Assembly: GCF_027943255.1 (NCBI RefSeq)
Contig: NC_072895.1
Coordinates: 75,146,001-75,210,000 of the forward strand
Origin: Anastrepha obliqua
Lineage: Eukaryota > Arthropoda > Insecta > Diptera > Tephritidae
DNA length: 64,000 nt
Direction: 5' to 3'
The notes beneath the pieces were generated by a model that saw only the letters and a list, made by a program, of their open reading frames with translations, searched no databases and was not told the origin of the DNA. A program made the position numbers and the translations under genes. Within the stretch, counting starts at the first letter, position 1. Every line of letters begins with the position of its first letter. This document shows, piece by piece, positions 40,836 through 52,285 of this stretch.

Positions 40836-42000
40836 TTGGGTGTTTGACCGAAAAATTTAACCAAAAAAAAATTTAATTCGGAGAAGTTGAAAAAAAATTA
40901 TAGCTGATCAAAAATGAGTGAAAATAATGAAGAAATTCGCTATATTTTGAAATTTTTGTATAAAAAAGGGAAGAATGTCACGCAAGCCACCAATGAAATT
41001 TCTCAGGACGATGCTGTATCAGTTCGTGTAGCACAACAATGGTTCGCTCGCTACCGTTCTGGAAATTGAAAGATACACCTCGCTCCGGTCGACCTATCGT
41101 TGAAATAGTCGATGAAATTATGGAAAAGATTGACCAGGACCGTCACATAAGCTGCCATGACATCGCCAAGACACTAAACATTCATCATCAAACGGTTTTG
41201 AACCATTTAAAAAAGGCTGGTTACAAAAAGAAGCTCGATGTTTGGGTACCACATGAATTGTCTGTGAAAAATTTAATTGACCGAATTAACATCTGCGATT
41301 CTTTGCTGAAACGAAATGAAATCGAACCATTTCTGAAGCGAATGGTAACAGGAGACGAAAAGTGGATCAAATACGACAATAATGTGCGAAAAAGATCATG
41401 GTGCAAGGGTGGTGAAGCTCAACAAATGGTCGCAAAGCCAGGATTGACGCCTCGAAAGGTTATGCTGTGTGTTTGGTGGGATTGGAAATGAATCATCCAC
41501 TATGAGCTGCTCCAGCCTGCTCGAACGATTGATTCTACACTTTACTGTCAAAAACTGATGAGATTGAAGCAAGTTATCGAAAAAAAAAACGGTCAGAACT
41601 GATCAGCTGAAAGGGCGTCGTCTTGCAGCAGGACAACGCTAGGCCACACACATCTTTGATGACTCGGCAAAAACTGGGAGAGCTTAGCTGAGAAGTTTTG
41701 ATGCATTCACCATATAGCACTGACCTTGCACCATCGGACTACCATTTCTTTCGGTCAATGCAGAACTCCCTTAATGGAGTAAAGTTGGCTTCAAAAGAAG
41801 CCTGTGAAAATTACTTGTCGCAGTTTTTCGCCGAGAAACCACCAAAGTTTTACACTGATGGAATAATGTCTCTAGAAGAAAAATGGCAAAAGGTGGTCGA
41901 CCAAAATGGTATATATTTGGTTTAATAAAGTTCATTATATATATAAAAAAATGAGTTGAAGTTTGATTAGAAATACGAAAAGACTTTTTCGACTACCCAA
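40836..42000 (+). mobile_element. Mariner element (cecropia-type), nearly full length
   Basis: The left end starts TTGGGTGTTTGACCGAAAAA, and the right end complement starts TTGGGTAGTCGAAAAAGTCT with TA next to it at 42001-42002. The ends are only moderately similar. Both open with the TTGGGT typical of this mariner group. About 1.17 kb, holding one broken transposase. Confidence 0.75.
40914..41925 (+). pseudogene. Mariner transposase pseudogene (cecropia-type)
   Basis: The ATG at 40914 gives SENNEEIRYILKFLYKKGKN and a first helix-turn-helix ending AQQWFARYRSGN, then a frameshift near 41070. DTPRSGRPIVEIVDEIMEKI, a second helix-turn-helix (SCHDIAKTLNIHHQTVLNHL), LDVWVPHELS and VTGDEKWIKYDN (Asp 1) follow. 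Stops and shifts lie from 41491 to 41700, where the Asp 2 motif (QQDNARPHT equivalent, near 41640) is out of frame. The end reads SPYSTDLAPSDYHFF (Asp 3) to KWQKVVDQNGIYLV with a stop at 41923-41925. Confidence 0.87.
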
Positions 42001-42002
42001 TA

Positions 42003-42686
42003 TATAAAATAAAAATAAAAAGGAATACGTGTTAAACTACATTTACTGTTACCATATACAAAAATGACTAGTAGCGATTGGCGACTACAATTGGTGCATG
42101 TGCCGTAAGTAAAACGAACAACTGATACCGGATAAGACTCACGTATTCCTAAGACTTAGTTATTCTCTAATGTCATCGCCGAATTTCTGCTGTCATTATC
42201 ACGGCCTATTAAGCGACGATCGAAAGATAGTATTTGGCCAACTCATTTGTCATGTTAGAAAGCCCAAGAAGTAGAGCACGACCGATCTTCTTCTTCTACT
42301 TCGGCTTCAACCATACTCAACCACAAAAATTTCAGTTCGGTGCGGCTTCGACCCACAAAAGGGTGGAACTTAGGCTAAAAAAGTCGGTAAATTATTTTTG
42401 TTCAAAACCGAAGTTCGGCCCTAAGAATCGATGCAATTACGTTCTCTACCTGGATCTCAAAATTAATCTACGGCGAAGTGTTGCAGAAGCTTTGAACGAT
42501 AGTCCTTTGTACATAGTACTCAGCTAATCTTTAGTTTTGAAGGCCTTTGACTTAAATAACTGTCTTTCTATCAGTGGAACCTGCTACTAGATCACGGTGA
42601 AAGAGCATACTCTACCAGTCTTTCTCTTATGTGAGCCCGATGCTCGACTTCTTAGTGGACATTGCTGGCGTCATGCAAAATATATA
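42003..42686. other. No gene recognised
   Basis: Plus-strand frames here are short and without domain motifs. Confidence 0.45.
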
Positions 42687-42688
42687 TA

Positions 42689-43075
42689 AAGGGTTTTCCA
42701 ATAACACGTGTTACCTATCGCTATCGAGAGATGATGAACGATTTTGTATGGCCGAAGTTGGATAGTATTGATCTGGACGACGTTTATTTTCAACAAGACG
42801 GCGCTACGTGCCACACACAAGAACGAAACCATTGATCTTTTACGGGAAGTCGCACTCTCGAAGAGGTGATCACAATTTGCCACCGAGATCTTCTGATTTA
42901 ACACCTTGAGACTTTTTCTTTGGGGACACGAGAAAGAGAATGTCTACGCCAACAGCCCAGGATCGATTCAAGACCTCAAAGAAGGAATTCGTGAGGCTAT
43001 CGAGGACATGGCATCCACTTTGCAATTCGGTTATGGAAATTTTTAAGAAAAGGATATTGTCCTGTAAGCGTGGTC
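42689..43075 (+). pseudogene. DD41D mariner-like copy, internally deleted
   Basis: The left end AAGGGTTTTCCAATAACACG follows TA at 42687-42688, and within 30 bp the sequence jumps to YREMMNDFVWPKLDSIDLDD then VYFQQDGATCHT (Asp 2). After several frame breaks come an equivalent of PPRSSDLTPxDFFLWG (near 42890-42925), NVYANSPGSIQDLKEGIREA and a C terminus KRILSCKRGRGG near 43075. Closest to the copy at 8540-9342. The 3' inverted repeat is replaced by a SINE insertion. Confidence 0.78.
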
Positions 43076-43081
43076 GTGGTA

Positions 43082-43182
43082 TATGTATATTATATAGATA
43101 ATTGGCGCGTACACCCTTTTTGGGCTTTTGGCCGAGCTCCTCCTCCTATTTGTGGTGTGCGTCTTGATGTTGTTCAACCAAT
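43082..43182 (-). repeat. SINE family 1, 3' part, minus strand
   Basis: Reverse complement of the family tail: AATTGGCGCGTACACCCTTT, GGCCGAGCTCCTCCTCC and GTGTGCGTCTTGATGTTGTT. It adjoins the DD41D relic directly, with an AT-rich tail between. Confidence 0.78.
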
Positions 43183-43265
43183 GGTGGTCATTTGCCTGAT
43201 GTTGTTTTTAACTATTAACGGCATACCTTCCTCTTTATAATGAAATAAACATCCGACCATTTATA

Positions 43266-43741
43266 CAGGGTGGGCCACATAGCGTTTGCTTTTTGAACCA
43301 CCTATTTTTTTGAGAATGGTAACACAAATGACATGACAAATGTGTTCATAATTTACTTAAAGGTATGACATTTACGAAATGGGACGCTATACGCTTGAAC
43401 AAAATTGGGAAATATTGAAAACCTATTTCCAAAGTGGTGAGTATTCTTCTTCTTCCGCGGTTACAGTAAATGGCGAGCGTTACCGTGACATGCTCAACGA
43501 GTTGTTTCCAAAAATTGAAGAGGATGACATGGACGACATTTGGTTACAACAGGACGGTGCAACTTGTCACACCGCCAAAGTTACACTCGAACTTTTGGCT
43601 CCCGTTTTTGAAAACCGAATAAACAGCCGAAATTCCGATATCAATTGGCCGCCTCGGAGCTGTGATTTAAGCCCGTTGGACTATTTTTTGGTTAAGAATT
43701 TGGTTATAGAATTTGTAAGGACCTGTATCCGATTAAATTAA
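43266..43741 (+). pseudogene. DD41D mariner-like copy, internally deleted
   Basis: The left end CAGGGTGGGCCACATAGCGT follows TA. An ATG at 43379 opens a frame that reads GRYTLEQNWEILKTYFQSGE (N terminus), then jumps to AVTVNGERYRDMLNELFPKI, IWLQQDGATCHTAK (Asp 2) and WPPRSCDLSPLDYFLV (Asp 3, 41 residues later). The middle, with most DNA-binding residues and Asp 1, is deleted in frame, leaving an uninterrupted 120-codon ORF. The C terminus is truncated after YFLV. Catalysis is impossible without Asp 1. Confidence 0.82.
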
Positions 43742-43894
43742 AAAAAATGAATATAGAAAATAAGAAAACGCAAGAACGATATTCCACTTTAATTAGGACA
43801 AAAGACACTAAGATCTTGATAAAAAGGAAAGCATACGGATCAAATTACATTATTACTTTACAGACCTATTGCAGTATTGAATACAGTAGCGAGG

Positions 43895-43990
43895 CGGTGT
43901 TTACAATTATTATATTCAAGTAATGTAAAGGTCGAAGATGAGGCACGTTTTGGTAGGCCAATGGTGGTAAATGTTGGCAATCGAGAGGTC
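43895..43990 (+). pseudogene. Short mariner N-terminal remnant
   Basis: The plus frame reads SNVKVEDEARFGRPMVVNVG, matching the linker FxSGNFxVEDxxRSGRPxVxNV between the two helix-turn-helix motifs of cecropia/mauritiana mariners. About 30 residues only. Confidence 0.4.
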
Positions 43991-46835
43991 AGAACGGCAC
44001 GATGGCATTCCATGACAAAAGTTTAATCTAAACGAGGTAATCATGTTAATTTCAAATTCAAAATGAAGTGAAAAAAGCTAAACATTTTTTAATGGACCTT
44101 CACATTTTATAATAACTTCCAAAATAAAATGAAGATATCTCGAATACAGTTTTTGAAATTCAAAGAAACCTAAATTATATGCATTGAAATTGCACGATAG
44201 CAAGTTCCAGCACTGCACTGGATACTACATATCCGGCATTTAATTACATTATTTGTTTACTTGTAAGCAACTAAATCAGCCACCCACTATGACAAATAGT
44301 AACCAAAGTGACTCAAATAACAACCGTATAACAAAAAAAATTAAGAGAAAATAAATCGGTACATACTTCCACAGCGCCATTAGCTACGCGAGTACGTCTT
44401 ATCACATTTTCCCCCAATCCAAATATGCATAAACCACAATTTGCTTTCAAGTAATCGAAAAATACTTGAAGTAAAATGTGGCAGAAAGTATGCTACTTTA
44501 AGAGGAACAAGAGAGAAAAATACAACCAAAGCAAGTCATGGAAAATTCGACTAGTAAACTGTTGTTGGCGAAAGTGCGCTACAAAGTATGCAAAGTAATT
44601 TGGTACTATGAGCGTACGTATATACATACACACACGCTTGCTATGAATGTGGTAGCAAGCAAGTTCACAAATACATATATATGGAGCTTCGTCTGCCTTT
44701 GCGTTACGCTTGAGTCTTTTACATGGCGAAGGCAAGTGAATTTTTAGAGGGTTGCAAATTGGATACATCTACTGTTTTTCATACTATATGTATATCTCAT
44801 CTTGTACGTACCCATATACATATACACACCAATACTAACAAATACACTTGCGCACAGTCAAATAAAACTAATGCGTTGTACGCGTTGCTGAATTTAAATG
44901 AGGAATTAATGCGTACATTACATTCCACTTTTTCTGCATTTACTTTTGATCAGCATTGGCAACTACATACATCGCACATCTTCGCACCCTCCGCGTGCTT
45001 TTTACCCAGTGACGTTGGTAAGGATGCTTTTCAAGAATGCTTTACGTATTTCTCTTTTCGCTTTCACTTTACTGTTTAGTCAATTTTACTTTTACCCACT
45101 TACGCAGGTTTTTTGGCTTACGTCGATTTTTCGTTATATTTTTATATTTATTTTATATTATAAGGCATTGAGTACTTTTATACACTACTTTGCCATTTCG
45201 TTTGACACTTTGTAATGCATGTGAAAAGAAAGTCTATGGGAGCATGCTTGTATATACATATGTACATGTATATAATATATGTATGTGTGTGCTTGGCAAG
45301 AAGTAGCAGCAGCATCAGCGGAGGTGTGAGCCACTTACTTGCGAGGATTTTTACGAAGCAAGCGCTTTTAAATGTGTGTGTGCATGAGCATGTTATATTA
45401 GTATTGTGTAAGCGTGCGCAACAACAAATCGTCATGTGCATGTGTGCGATTGCTTTGAGAATTAAAGTAGCTGAAGTCGTTACGCGTCGTTGCCCAGCAC
45501 ACTTTATCATCGTTGAGGTAAAGTAGAAGAAAACGAAATGTGAGCGAACACAAATAGTCCAGCAAAAGTTACAATGAACAGACCTGCATTGAATATCTAA
45601 CTACTATAAATTACATATAGTATATAAGTAGTATGTAAGTATATAATTCTAATAAATTATGTTGCCCACATTTCTAGCGATTTTCCTTTAATTTCTTTTT
45701 ATTTTCACTTATGAAATTGTTCGTGTTTTTTGTGTCGCCTTTGGTCGTAGCCAACCTTTATGTCAACGAAATCGCATTCACTGTTAGCCCAGAGGAGTTT
45801 TATATCTTCTATTAAGTTAAACAAAAAATCTTCGCGGCGTAAAGTTATATACGAGTATATATGTAAGTATAATAACAGTCCAATTTTGGTGGTGATTAAT
45901 TAAAAGTTTTATAAGTCATATTGTTTGGAAATATCTGGATGTATACATCTTTTGGACAATGCGAGAAATAATAAATAAATTAAACAGAAAGAGAAAGAAT
46001 ACGACACAAAGAATTTTTTGAAGTGAAAACTTCTTTAGAATCGTTGGGAGTGATTTGAGACTCGATGAAACGAAAAAGCGACACTAAAAAGAGACATACA
46101 TATAGATCTTATAGTATATAGCCTGCGAGAGAATGAGATAGAACACAGTTATACAGCGTTCCCTATTCTCCATCTCCTCTTTGTGCGGTGCTTCGTAGAC
46201 TCCCCACACTTGGCTACGAAGCGTTATATGTTGCTATACGTATATGTGTGTGGCTGCGTACTGCTGAGCCACGCTAGTATAGTGAGTATTGTAGTATGTA
46301 AACTTGCTTTGGTGTTTAGTTCAAGCCTCATACGTATGTATGTTTGTATGTATGCTAGTACGTATGTGTGCGCGCCTGTTTTTTTTACGAAAGGTTTCAC
46401 TTCTATCGCGTCTAACCATTAGACTGGTATTTCTTTTTTAGTTTTATAGGCATTTTAGTTTTCGTCTTCTACATCGGCAAGCTTTCTAAAGATCGTTCGC
46501 CATTTGAATTTTGCAAAAACTAGCTTCCGGTTCATAATTCGGAATCCCTGTAATTTATCAAGTGGTGAAGAAATAGTGGAGCATGCATCTCAGCTCCAGC
46601 TGCTTAGCATTACTTGTATAGCACGCACTAGAGTGAGACTTTTTGGCAAGCCTCAGAATTAAGTAGGACTAGAGCCAAACTTTTTGGGACAAGCCTTCTT
46701 GTGTTAGCCAAACAGAAATGGGCAAAGCTAATTTACTGAATTTTCCTGGGCTTGAGATGCATTAGGTGAAGCTAAGAGGATTACCACTTGGCCTATTTTC
46801 ATAATATTTATTCCATTATTATATTTAATATTACG
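43991..46835. other. Long spacer without recognised genes
   Basis: 2.8 kb of AT-rich sequence with TATG/CATA-type short repeats (44610-44640, 45240-45290, 46330-46370). Several short ORFs on both strands overlap and are low-complexity. Nothing assigned. Confidence 0.5.
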
Positions 46836-46990
46836 ACCGTCGTAGCAGAATTATTTGGTGGGTGACTACCATTTAGAAGACGTAAGTTCAAATCTCCGTG
46901 AAACACCAAAATGAAGAAAGTTTTTTCCTAATAGCGGTCGCCCCCCGGTAGGTAACTGCAAGCCTCTCCTCTTGGAGGGTATGAGAATTA
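46836..46990 (+). repeat. SINE family 1, tRNA-like head and part of body
   Basis: The head shows A-box-like TAGCAGAATTATTTGG and B-box-like AAGTTCAAATCTC, then GTGAAACACCAAAATGAAGA and AATAGCGGTCGCCCC shared with the copy at 52033. The tail half is missing. A tRNA-derived pol III promoter is implied. Confidence 0.75.
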
Positions 46991-47032
46991 TGAGTCAGTT
47001 TATGATTTGTATAGTTTTTTGTTTTTTAATTT

Positions 47033-47777
47033 TTAACCCTCCGTTGGGCACCCAGGTCTGGCCAGATCTTTTTCGATTTTTGGACGTAAATTTAACATAT
47101 ATTTATCTATCATAGCTAACACTTGAGCTTCCAGGTAGCTTCCTAAATAAATTTTTAAAAAAAATGTGATACGAGATACAATTTTTTCACAACTTTGTCA
47201 AACACATCGGTCCTTGTAAACATTGAAAATGGTATGAATAAGCCAGCCGGTTTTTCTCAATTTACTATTTATTTGGCTCTGGAATCATTTTTCAGCAAAC
47301 CAATTACTATCCCTGATAATATTGTAGCCAATCAACCAAAGATTGTCGTTCTTGTCTACAAGGAGGCGAAAAACTTGTTTCTACTGAATTGTACGCAGGA
47401 TTCTAGAAAGTGAACAGCACTCAAAAATCTCTCATACATGTTTTGCTTGCCTTCGTCCGAATCCATAAATAAATATAATTAAGATACGAAATAAAGTTCA
47501 TTGTTCAACTTTTTTTTGTTGAACCTTCTTCGGAATTAGACAAAATATAGAAAAAATAGTTTTTTTTTCTAAGAGCATTATTTTTGCTTCAATGCATGCC
47601 AAAACCACTGAAAGAGCTAAAAAATTAAAAATATATACCTGCGATACTTAAATATGAATTATAAATGTGGCGCATTTGCCACATATTCTCATATAAATTC
47701 ATGTAAATACATAGCGGTCTGTCCCAACCCGGATGCCCAACCGAAGGTTTTAAAAAGGTGTCCAACGGAGGGTTTAA
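47033..47777. mobile_element. piggyBac-type element without transposase, TTAA ends
   Basis: TTAA at 47033-47036 and 47774-47777 flanks inverted ends: CCCTCCGTTGGGCACC on the left, ACCCTCCGTTGGACACC as complement of the right. A second variant of the end (GCCCAACCGAAGG) lies just inside the right end. At 745 bp, with only a 72-codon unrecognised ORF (47195-47413), it is non-autonomous. The ends differ from those of the TTAA MITE at 1812-2102, so a separate family. Confidence 0.8.
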
Positions 47778-49425
47778 CCAGCCAAATTGAAACTACGAGG
47801 AGTATCATATCGTAAGTATGTAAAAATGAATGTTGTGAGAAAAATGCCCTCGAAATCCAAAGCAAAAGTCTAGCTTGCCACCATATTGGTATCAGGCTCG
47901 GATAAGTATGACTTTATAAAGTGAAAAGGAGAGTAATTTTCAGTAATTGAAAGTAAGAAAGGCAATTTTAGGACTCTTTCGCGGCGATAGTCTAGGTATA
48001 AATTTTAACATTCAATTTTAACTTCTTGATAGAACCAAAGCTACTTTGCAGAAGAAGTTCTTTTCCTGCAAAAATGTCTGCTCACAGTTGATTCTGAACC
48101 CTTCTTATATTAATCACAGATAGTACATGTTTCACTTATCTTATTATTCAGCCCATATGTATATATGTATTACATATTTTTAGTATTTAATGGGCTTCAG
48201 AATTTTCAGATAATTTAAATCGCCGGCCTAGCATCATTTCCGAACCATCAACCTCCACAATTTTCTAAACTATTATATAAAGAGCCAATCCCCTTTGCAC
48301 TTTACCTCCACAAGATACTACTTTTGCATTTGCATTGCCTTATCACTTTTACAGCTATTGAACTAAAGCCAGTTTCAAAATATTAGATTATATTTGCTAT
48401 TCAATCAATTTGAGTACTCACTAAACTAAGTGTTGTTGCTCTTTTCGCTTCTTTACTATTTTCCAAGCAATGTAATTATTTTGAATTCTTATAACCAATT
48501 TTCCACAATTCTTTTGGCTCATATATATGTGTATCATCCCTATTGTGGCCTACTTCCGCATACAGCCAGATAGTCTATGTAGTACATCTGATTTCAAGTG
48601 AAAGCAAAAGATAACTTTGTAATTTCAGTTGTTGGGAAAAATTTTCTGATAAAATGTGCGCACATTCCAAAATTAATTGTGTCGTTCCTGAAAAGGATGG
48701 CATGCAGCATATCTATACGAGCGCCTAAAAGCCAGAAGTAAATGTCATGCAACAGACAAGCGATCAAAATGAATACGAAAAACTACAGTTTTGTGCAATG
48801 CCTAGAAGGTTGCACAGAAAGATAGAAAATATATGGACATATAAATTATACAGAAGATCAGAGTGGTAGGCTGGCAGAGCAACAGAAGGGAGTGCAACTA
48901 AGTGTCATTGTGGATGGATGGAAATGGAGTAAACTGTAAGTGAAATGTAGATAGTGCAAACTATTCTAAGCTGGCGTGTGATAAGTGCACCTGATAGGCA
49001 ACTATAGAAACCGGATGCAGGTATGCCAAGTACTGCTCTGCAAAAGTATTGCAAATATTTAGTAGCTTCTGTTGTATCAAATTGGGCTTTAATAATCAAC
49101 ATACAGACGTAAGTCTATTCAGTGAAGTGGCTGTTTGTTAAACGTCTCAGATAACCAACCATGCTGCGTGATATTGATATTAATGCAGATAAGCATGGAG
49201 GCAGGGTGAAATACTTGGAGGTCTGCTTAAATTTCTTCTCGATATACATTGGCTACATGCCAATAAATTTGGTAGGTATTTTACAATACTGAATATTTTC
49301 CAAAGATTTTTGACAATTACTGAAATAGAGAGCCAAAATAAAATAATTTCATGGCACAAAACAAAAGAAATGTATTTGGGTAACTTTGCTTTAATTGTCA
49401 GAATATTGAGATTTAATCTCTTTTG
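47778..49425. other. No gene recognised
   Basis: AT-rich spacer. Nothing assigned. Confidence 0.5.
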
Positions 49426-49535
49426 ATATGGCTCCATGTGACTTTTTCCTGTTTCCCAAGCTCAAGTTGCCGCTCCGTGGAAAACATTTTGAGACAATTG
49501 AAGTCATAAAAGAAAATTCGAAGAACACACTCGAG
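49426..49535 (+). pseudogene. Mariner C-terminal fragment
   Basis: Reads MAPCDFFLFPKLKLPLRGKH then FETIEVIKENSKNTLE, the region from the third catalytic Asp onwards of a DD34D mariner of the same type as 17815-18579. Both sides are lost and flanking frames are unrelated. Confidence 0.75.
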
Positions 49536-49963
49536 CTTGACTTGTTTACAGTAGCACAGAAAACAAACTATGTGACATATCACGCCGAAATTTGCCATGT
49601 AAGCTTATAACAGTCCTACCAAAAAACAAAAAATTTATTTTTGCCATATGTCATCCGTGGACCGTTTTATTGATACCGTCTCGTTCATATTTGAGCAGAA
49701 GGTATATGACGCTTGACCTGGCGAATAAAGTAAATGAAGTAGGATGCTGGTCTTGACGGAAAATACGAAACGCGAAGTGAGCCGGAGCATTGTTGTTAAA
49801 TTTAAAATTTCTAAAATTTGTACTTAGAACCATATCTAAAAAACTTATAAGTATTACGTAAAGATAAATAATGTGAAGAAAAGTACCTACTTTATAAAAG
49901 AAGGATATACTTAGATAACATAAAATAATCGGAAATATTCCAAGCATCTGGGCTCTACATATA
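49536..49963. other. No gene recognised
   Basis: AT-rich spacer. Nothing assigned. Confidence 0.45.
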
Positions 49964-50546
49964 CAGGGCCCGCCATCTATCGTTACGGATTTGAACTAGG
50001 TATTATTTGAAGAATGGTAACACTTATCTGTCATCTGATTTGACAGAAAATTAGTTTTATTCTTCCGCTGAATGAAAATGGTTGTGTATACGCTCAAAGA
50101 ACGCTGGAAAATATTGCGACATTACTTTGAAAATCATGCTACGATCAATCTTTTGCGCACTGTCTTCGAAGATCGCATTATCAGCCGAAATTCTGATATC
50201 GTTTGGCCGCCTCGGAGCTGCGATTTGACGCCGTTGGATTATTATCTTTGGGGTGCCGTCAAAGACCAGTGTTATGCCAACAAACCAGCAACAATTGATG
50301 CACTGAAGACCAACATACGCGATGTCATAGCTGAAATATAGCCGCATACAATCGAAAATGTGTTGAAAAATTGGACCGATCGTTTGGATGGTGCATGGCT
50401 AGCCGAGGCAGCAATATGAATGAAGTTGTGTTCCATCATTAACCGGACGGATTGTACTTCAAAATAAAAAAAAACAGTTTGGAAAAATATTGCGTAGTTT
50501 CTTTTTTCTAGCATTTTTAATTCCGTAAAGTTATATGGCGGGCCCG
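49964..50546 (+). mobile_element. DD41D mariner derivative with both ends, 583 bp
   Basis: TA at 49962-49963 and 50547-50548 flanks inverted ends: CAGGGCCCGCCATCTATCGT on the left, CGGGCCCGCCATATAACTTT as complement on the right, both then continuing TTACGGA. It carries a shrunken transposase frame (see next entry), making it MITE-like but clearly derived from a DD41D element. Confidence 0.85.
50072..50419 (+). pseudogene. DD41D transposase with in-frame internal deletion
   Basis: The ATG at 50072 (or 50078) gives MVVYTLKERWKILRHYFENH, the usual N terminus. It then jumps to ATINLLRTVFEDRIISRNSD, WPPRSCDLTPLDYYLWGAVK (Asp 3) and ANKPATIDALKTNIRDVIAE. A TAG at 50339-50341 precedes the rest of the C terminus (PHTIENVLKNWTDRL), which runs to 50419. 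Asp 1 and Asp 2 are both gone. Confidence 0.85.
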
Positions 50547-50548
50547 TA

Positions 50549-51529
50549 ATTTCTTCTACTACAAAGAATCTGCTTCTACCTGCGGTCCCGGTTAGATTAA
50601 AATATTCCATCCCTTACTTTTTTGCTTTATATTTATGTAAGTATTACCCTTTTTTCAAGTCATTTTCCCTGGGCTCTCATGCACATTTTTTAAGTACCTA
50701 TCCACGCAACTTTGAAATCAACATTTTCAACATTCAGTACTTACATGACCAATGGAAAAAAGTAAAATTTTGAAAGCAAAATTGTAATACTTTAACGTTT
50801 CCATCAAATTTTGAGTGAGCTTAATAGAAATAAATAAATGCATGAACGACGACAAATGCATTAAAATAGCGCCAAGAAGATATTGGAGGAGCAGGAGTGT
50901 TACTTGGGTGTAAGCAATTGGCAGACACCGGATGCCATGAAGAAGCATTAAACCTTAAACAGCACACACATCTCACAGCGAATGTGTGCTTAAATGCATG
51001 TGCGTGTGAAATTCTACTTGTGAAGTTGAAGAATGAAAAAGCGACTGAAGGGAATAACGCAGAACAAAAGTATTTGAAAGATAGGACAGTAAGACAATAA
51101 GAAGCAAAAGTATCCGGTATTCTGATCTAGTGGAAATATTTTGCCTTGAGAATCATTCACATTCGTAGGCATACCCCTAATTAAATACAAATTCCTAATA
51201 ATCTATGTATATGCGTATCTACATACATTTTGGGCTTTGGTATTATTATTTCATTATAGCTTTTTTATTTCTATTTCCATTTTAGAAAATCAAAACGTTT
51301 AATTATGAAGTTTGTTCGGAGCAGCAGCTAGTCCCGTACCACAATCTACAAATTAGTATGTTTAATTAGAGCTAACATTTATAATTTCTTCCAAAGCGGC
51401 AACCGGTCTCCTTAATATGTTATGTTATGTTATATATTTTTATTACACATTCCTTATCATGTTCTCTTTTATTTAACGACACACAAACATACAAAGCATA
51501 TGCAGGTAATTGCTTAGCATAACATATCG
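50549..51529. other. No gene recognised
   Basis: AT-rich spacer with an ATGTT microsatellite-like run near 51417-51435. Confidence 0.5.
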
Positions 51530-51778
51530 ATGGTTTTCGAGAAAAGTGACATAATTCAAAAATACAAAATACTGAGTTGGGTCAGTTCTCTAGATAAGTG
51601 ACGCGCCAATTCGATCACCTGACAAAACGACACTAAGCTATCTCTCAGAATTGCTTCAAGATTCGCTTATGACGCTTTTCCAGACAAAAATATATACCTA
51701 ATAGTTGATTTTTGCTTTTAAGGGCAAACTCCGAACTTTGAGTTAATTTTGAGTTGTGTCGCTTTTCTCGAAAACCAT
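51530..51778. mobile_element. 249-bp MITE-like inverted-repeat element
   Basis: The ends ATGGTTTTCGAGAAAAGTGA and, complemented, ATGGTTTTCGAGAAAAGCGA continue as similar sequence (ACAYAAYTCAAAA) for about 32 bp. No coding content. The target duplication is unclear (AT at most), so the superfamily is unassigned. Confidence 0.72.
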
Positions 51779-52032
51779 AATAACACATAACATTGTTGTT
51801 CTTGTTGCCAGCTTTATGCAGTTGCATATATAATATATAGAGGTACATATGTATATTAGCGACGAGACATAATCAGATAATTTTTTGTAAGCACGGTTAC
51901 GCAAGCTTTGGCCATGGAAGCAATGTTTGTTCAGAGTTCAAATATCACATTAGCGCGCGGCTGTTAATACAGGTATATTTAAAAGTTTTAACCTTGCAAA
52001 GTAATCTTAATTTTTTGTACAGTAGCGTCATC

Positions 52033-52285
52033 CGGCCGCCGTAGTCGAATGGCTAGCTCCGTAAATATTAATTGGGTGCACGCAGGTTCGAATATCCGTG
52101 CATTACACACCAAAATGACAGGACAAGTTTTTTCCAATAGCGGTCGCCCGTCGGGCGCAATGGCAAACTTTCGAGTTCATTTCTGTCATAAAAAAGATCC
52201 TTATAAAAAATATCTGCCGTTCTGATCAGCTTTTAAGTGTAGACCCTTCCATTTCTGGACTGCAAGACGCACTCTACAAATTTAT
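52033..52285 (+). repeat. SINE family 1, most complete copy
   Basis: The tRNA-like head has GCCGTAGTCGAATGGCTAG (A box region) and CAGGTTCGAATATCC (B box). Next come ACACCAAAATGACAGG, AATAGCGGTCGCCCGTCGGG, GCAATGGCAAACTTTCGAG, a TCTGCCGTTCTGATCAG segment and a GACTGCAAGACGCACTC region equivalent to the tail of the other copies, ending in a T-rich run. About 250 bp. Presumed to depend on LINE machinery. Confidence 0.8.

Noticed and set aside
45178..45526. Overlapping 103- and 110-codon ORFs as a host gene
   Set aside because: They lie opposite each other on both strands, are rich in Cys/Val/His from GTAT-type repeats, and show no domain.
46836..46905. Functional tRNA gene
   Set aside because: A/B-box-like motifs are present, but no cloverleaf with proper stems could be drawn, and the same head recurs joined to a SINE body.
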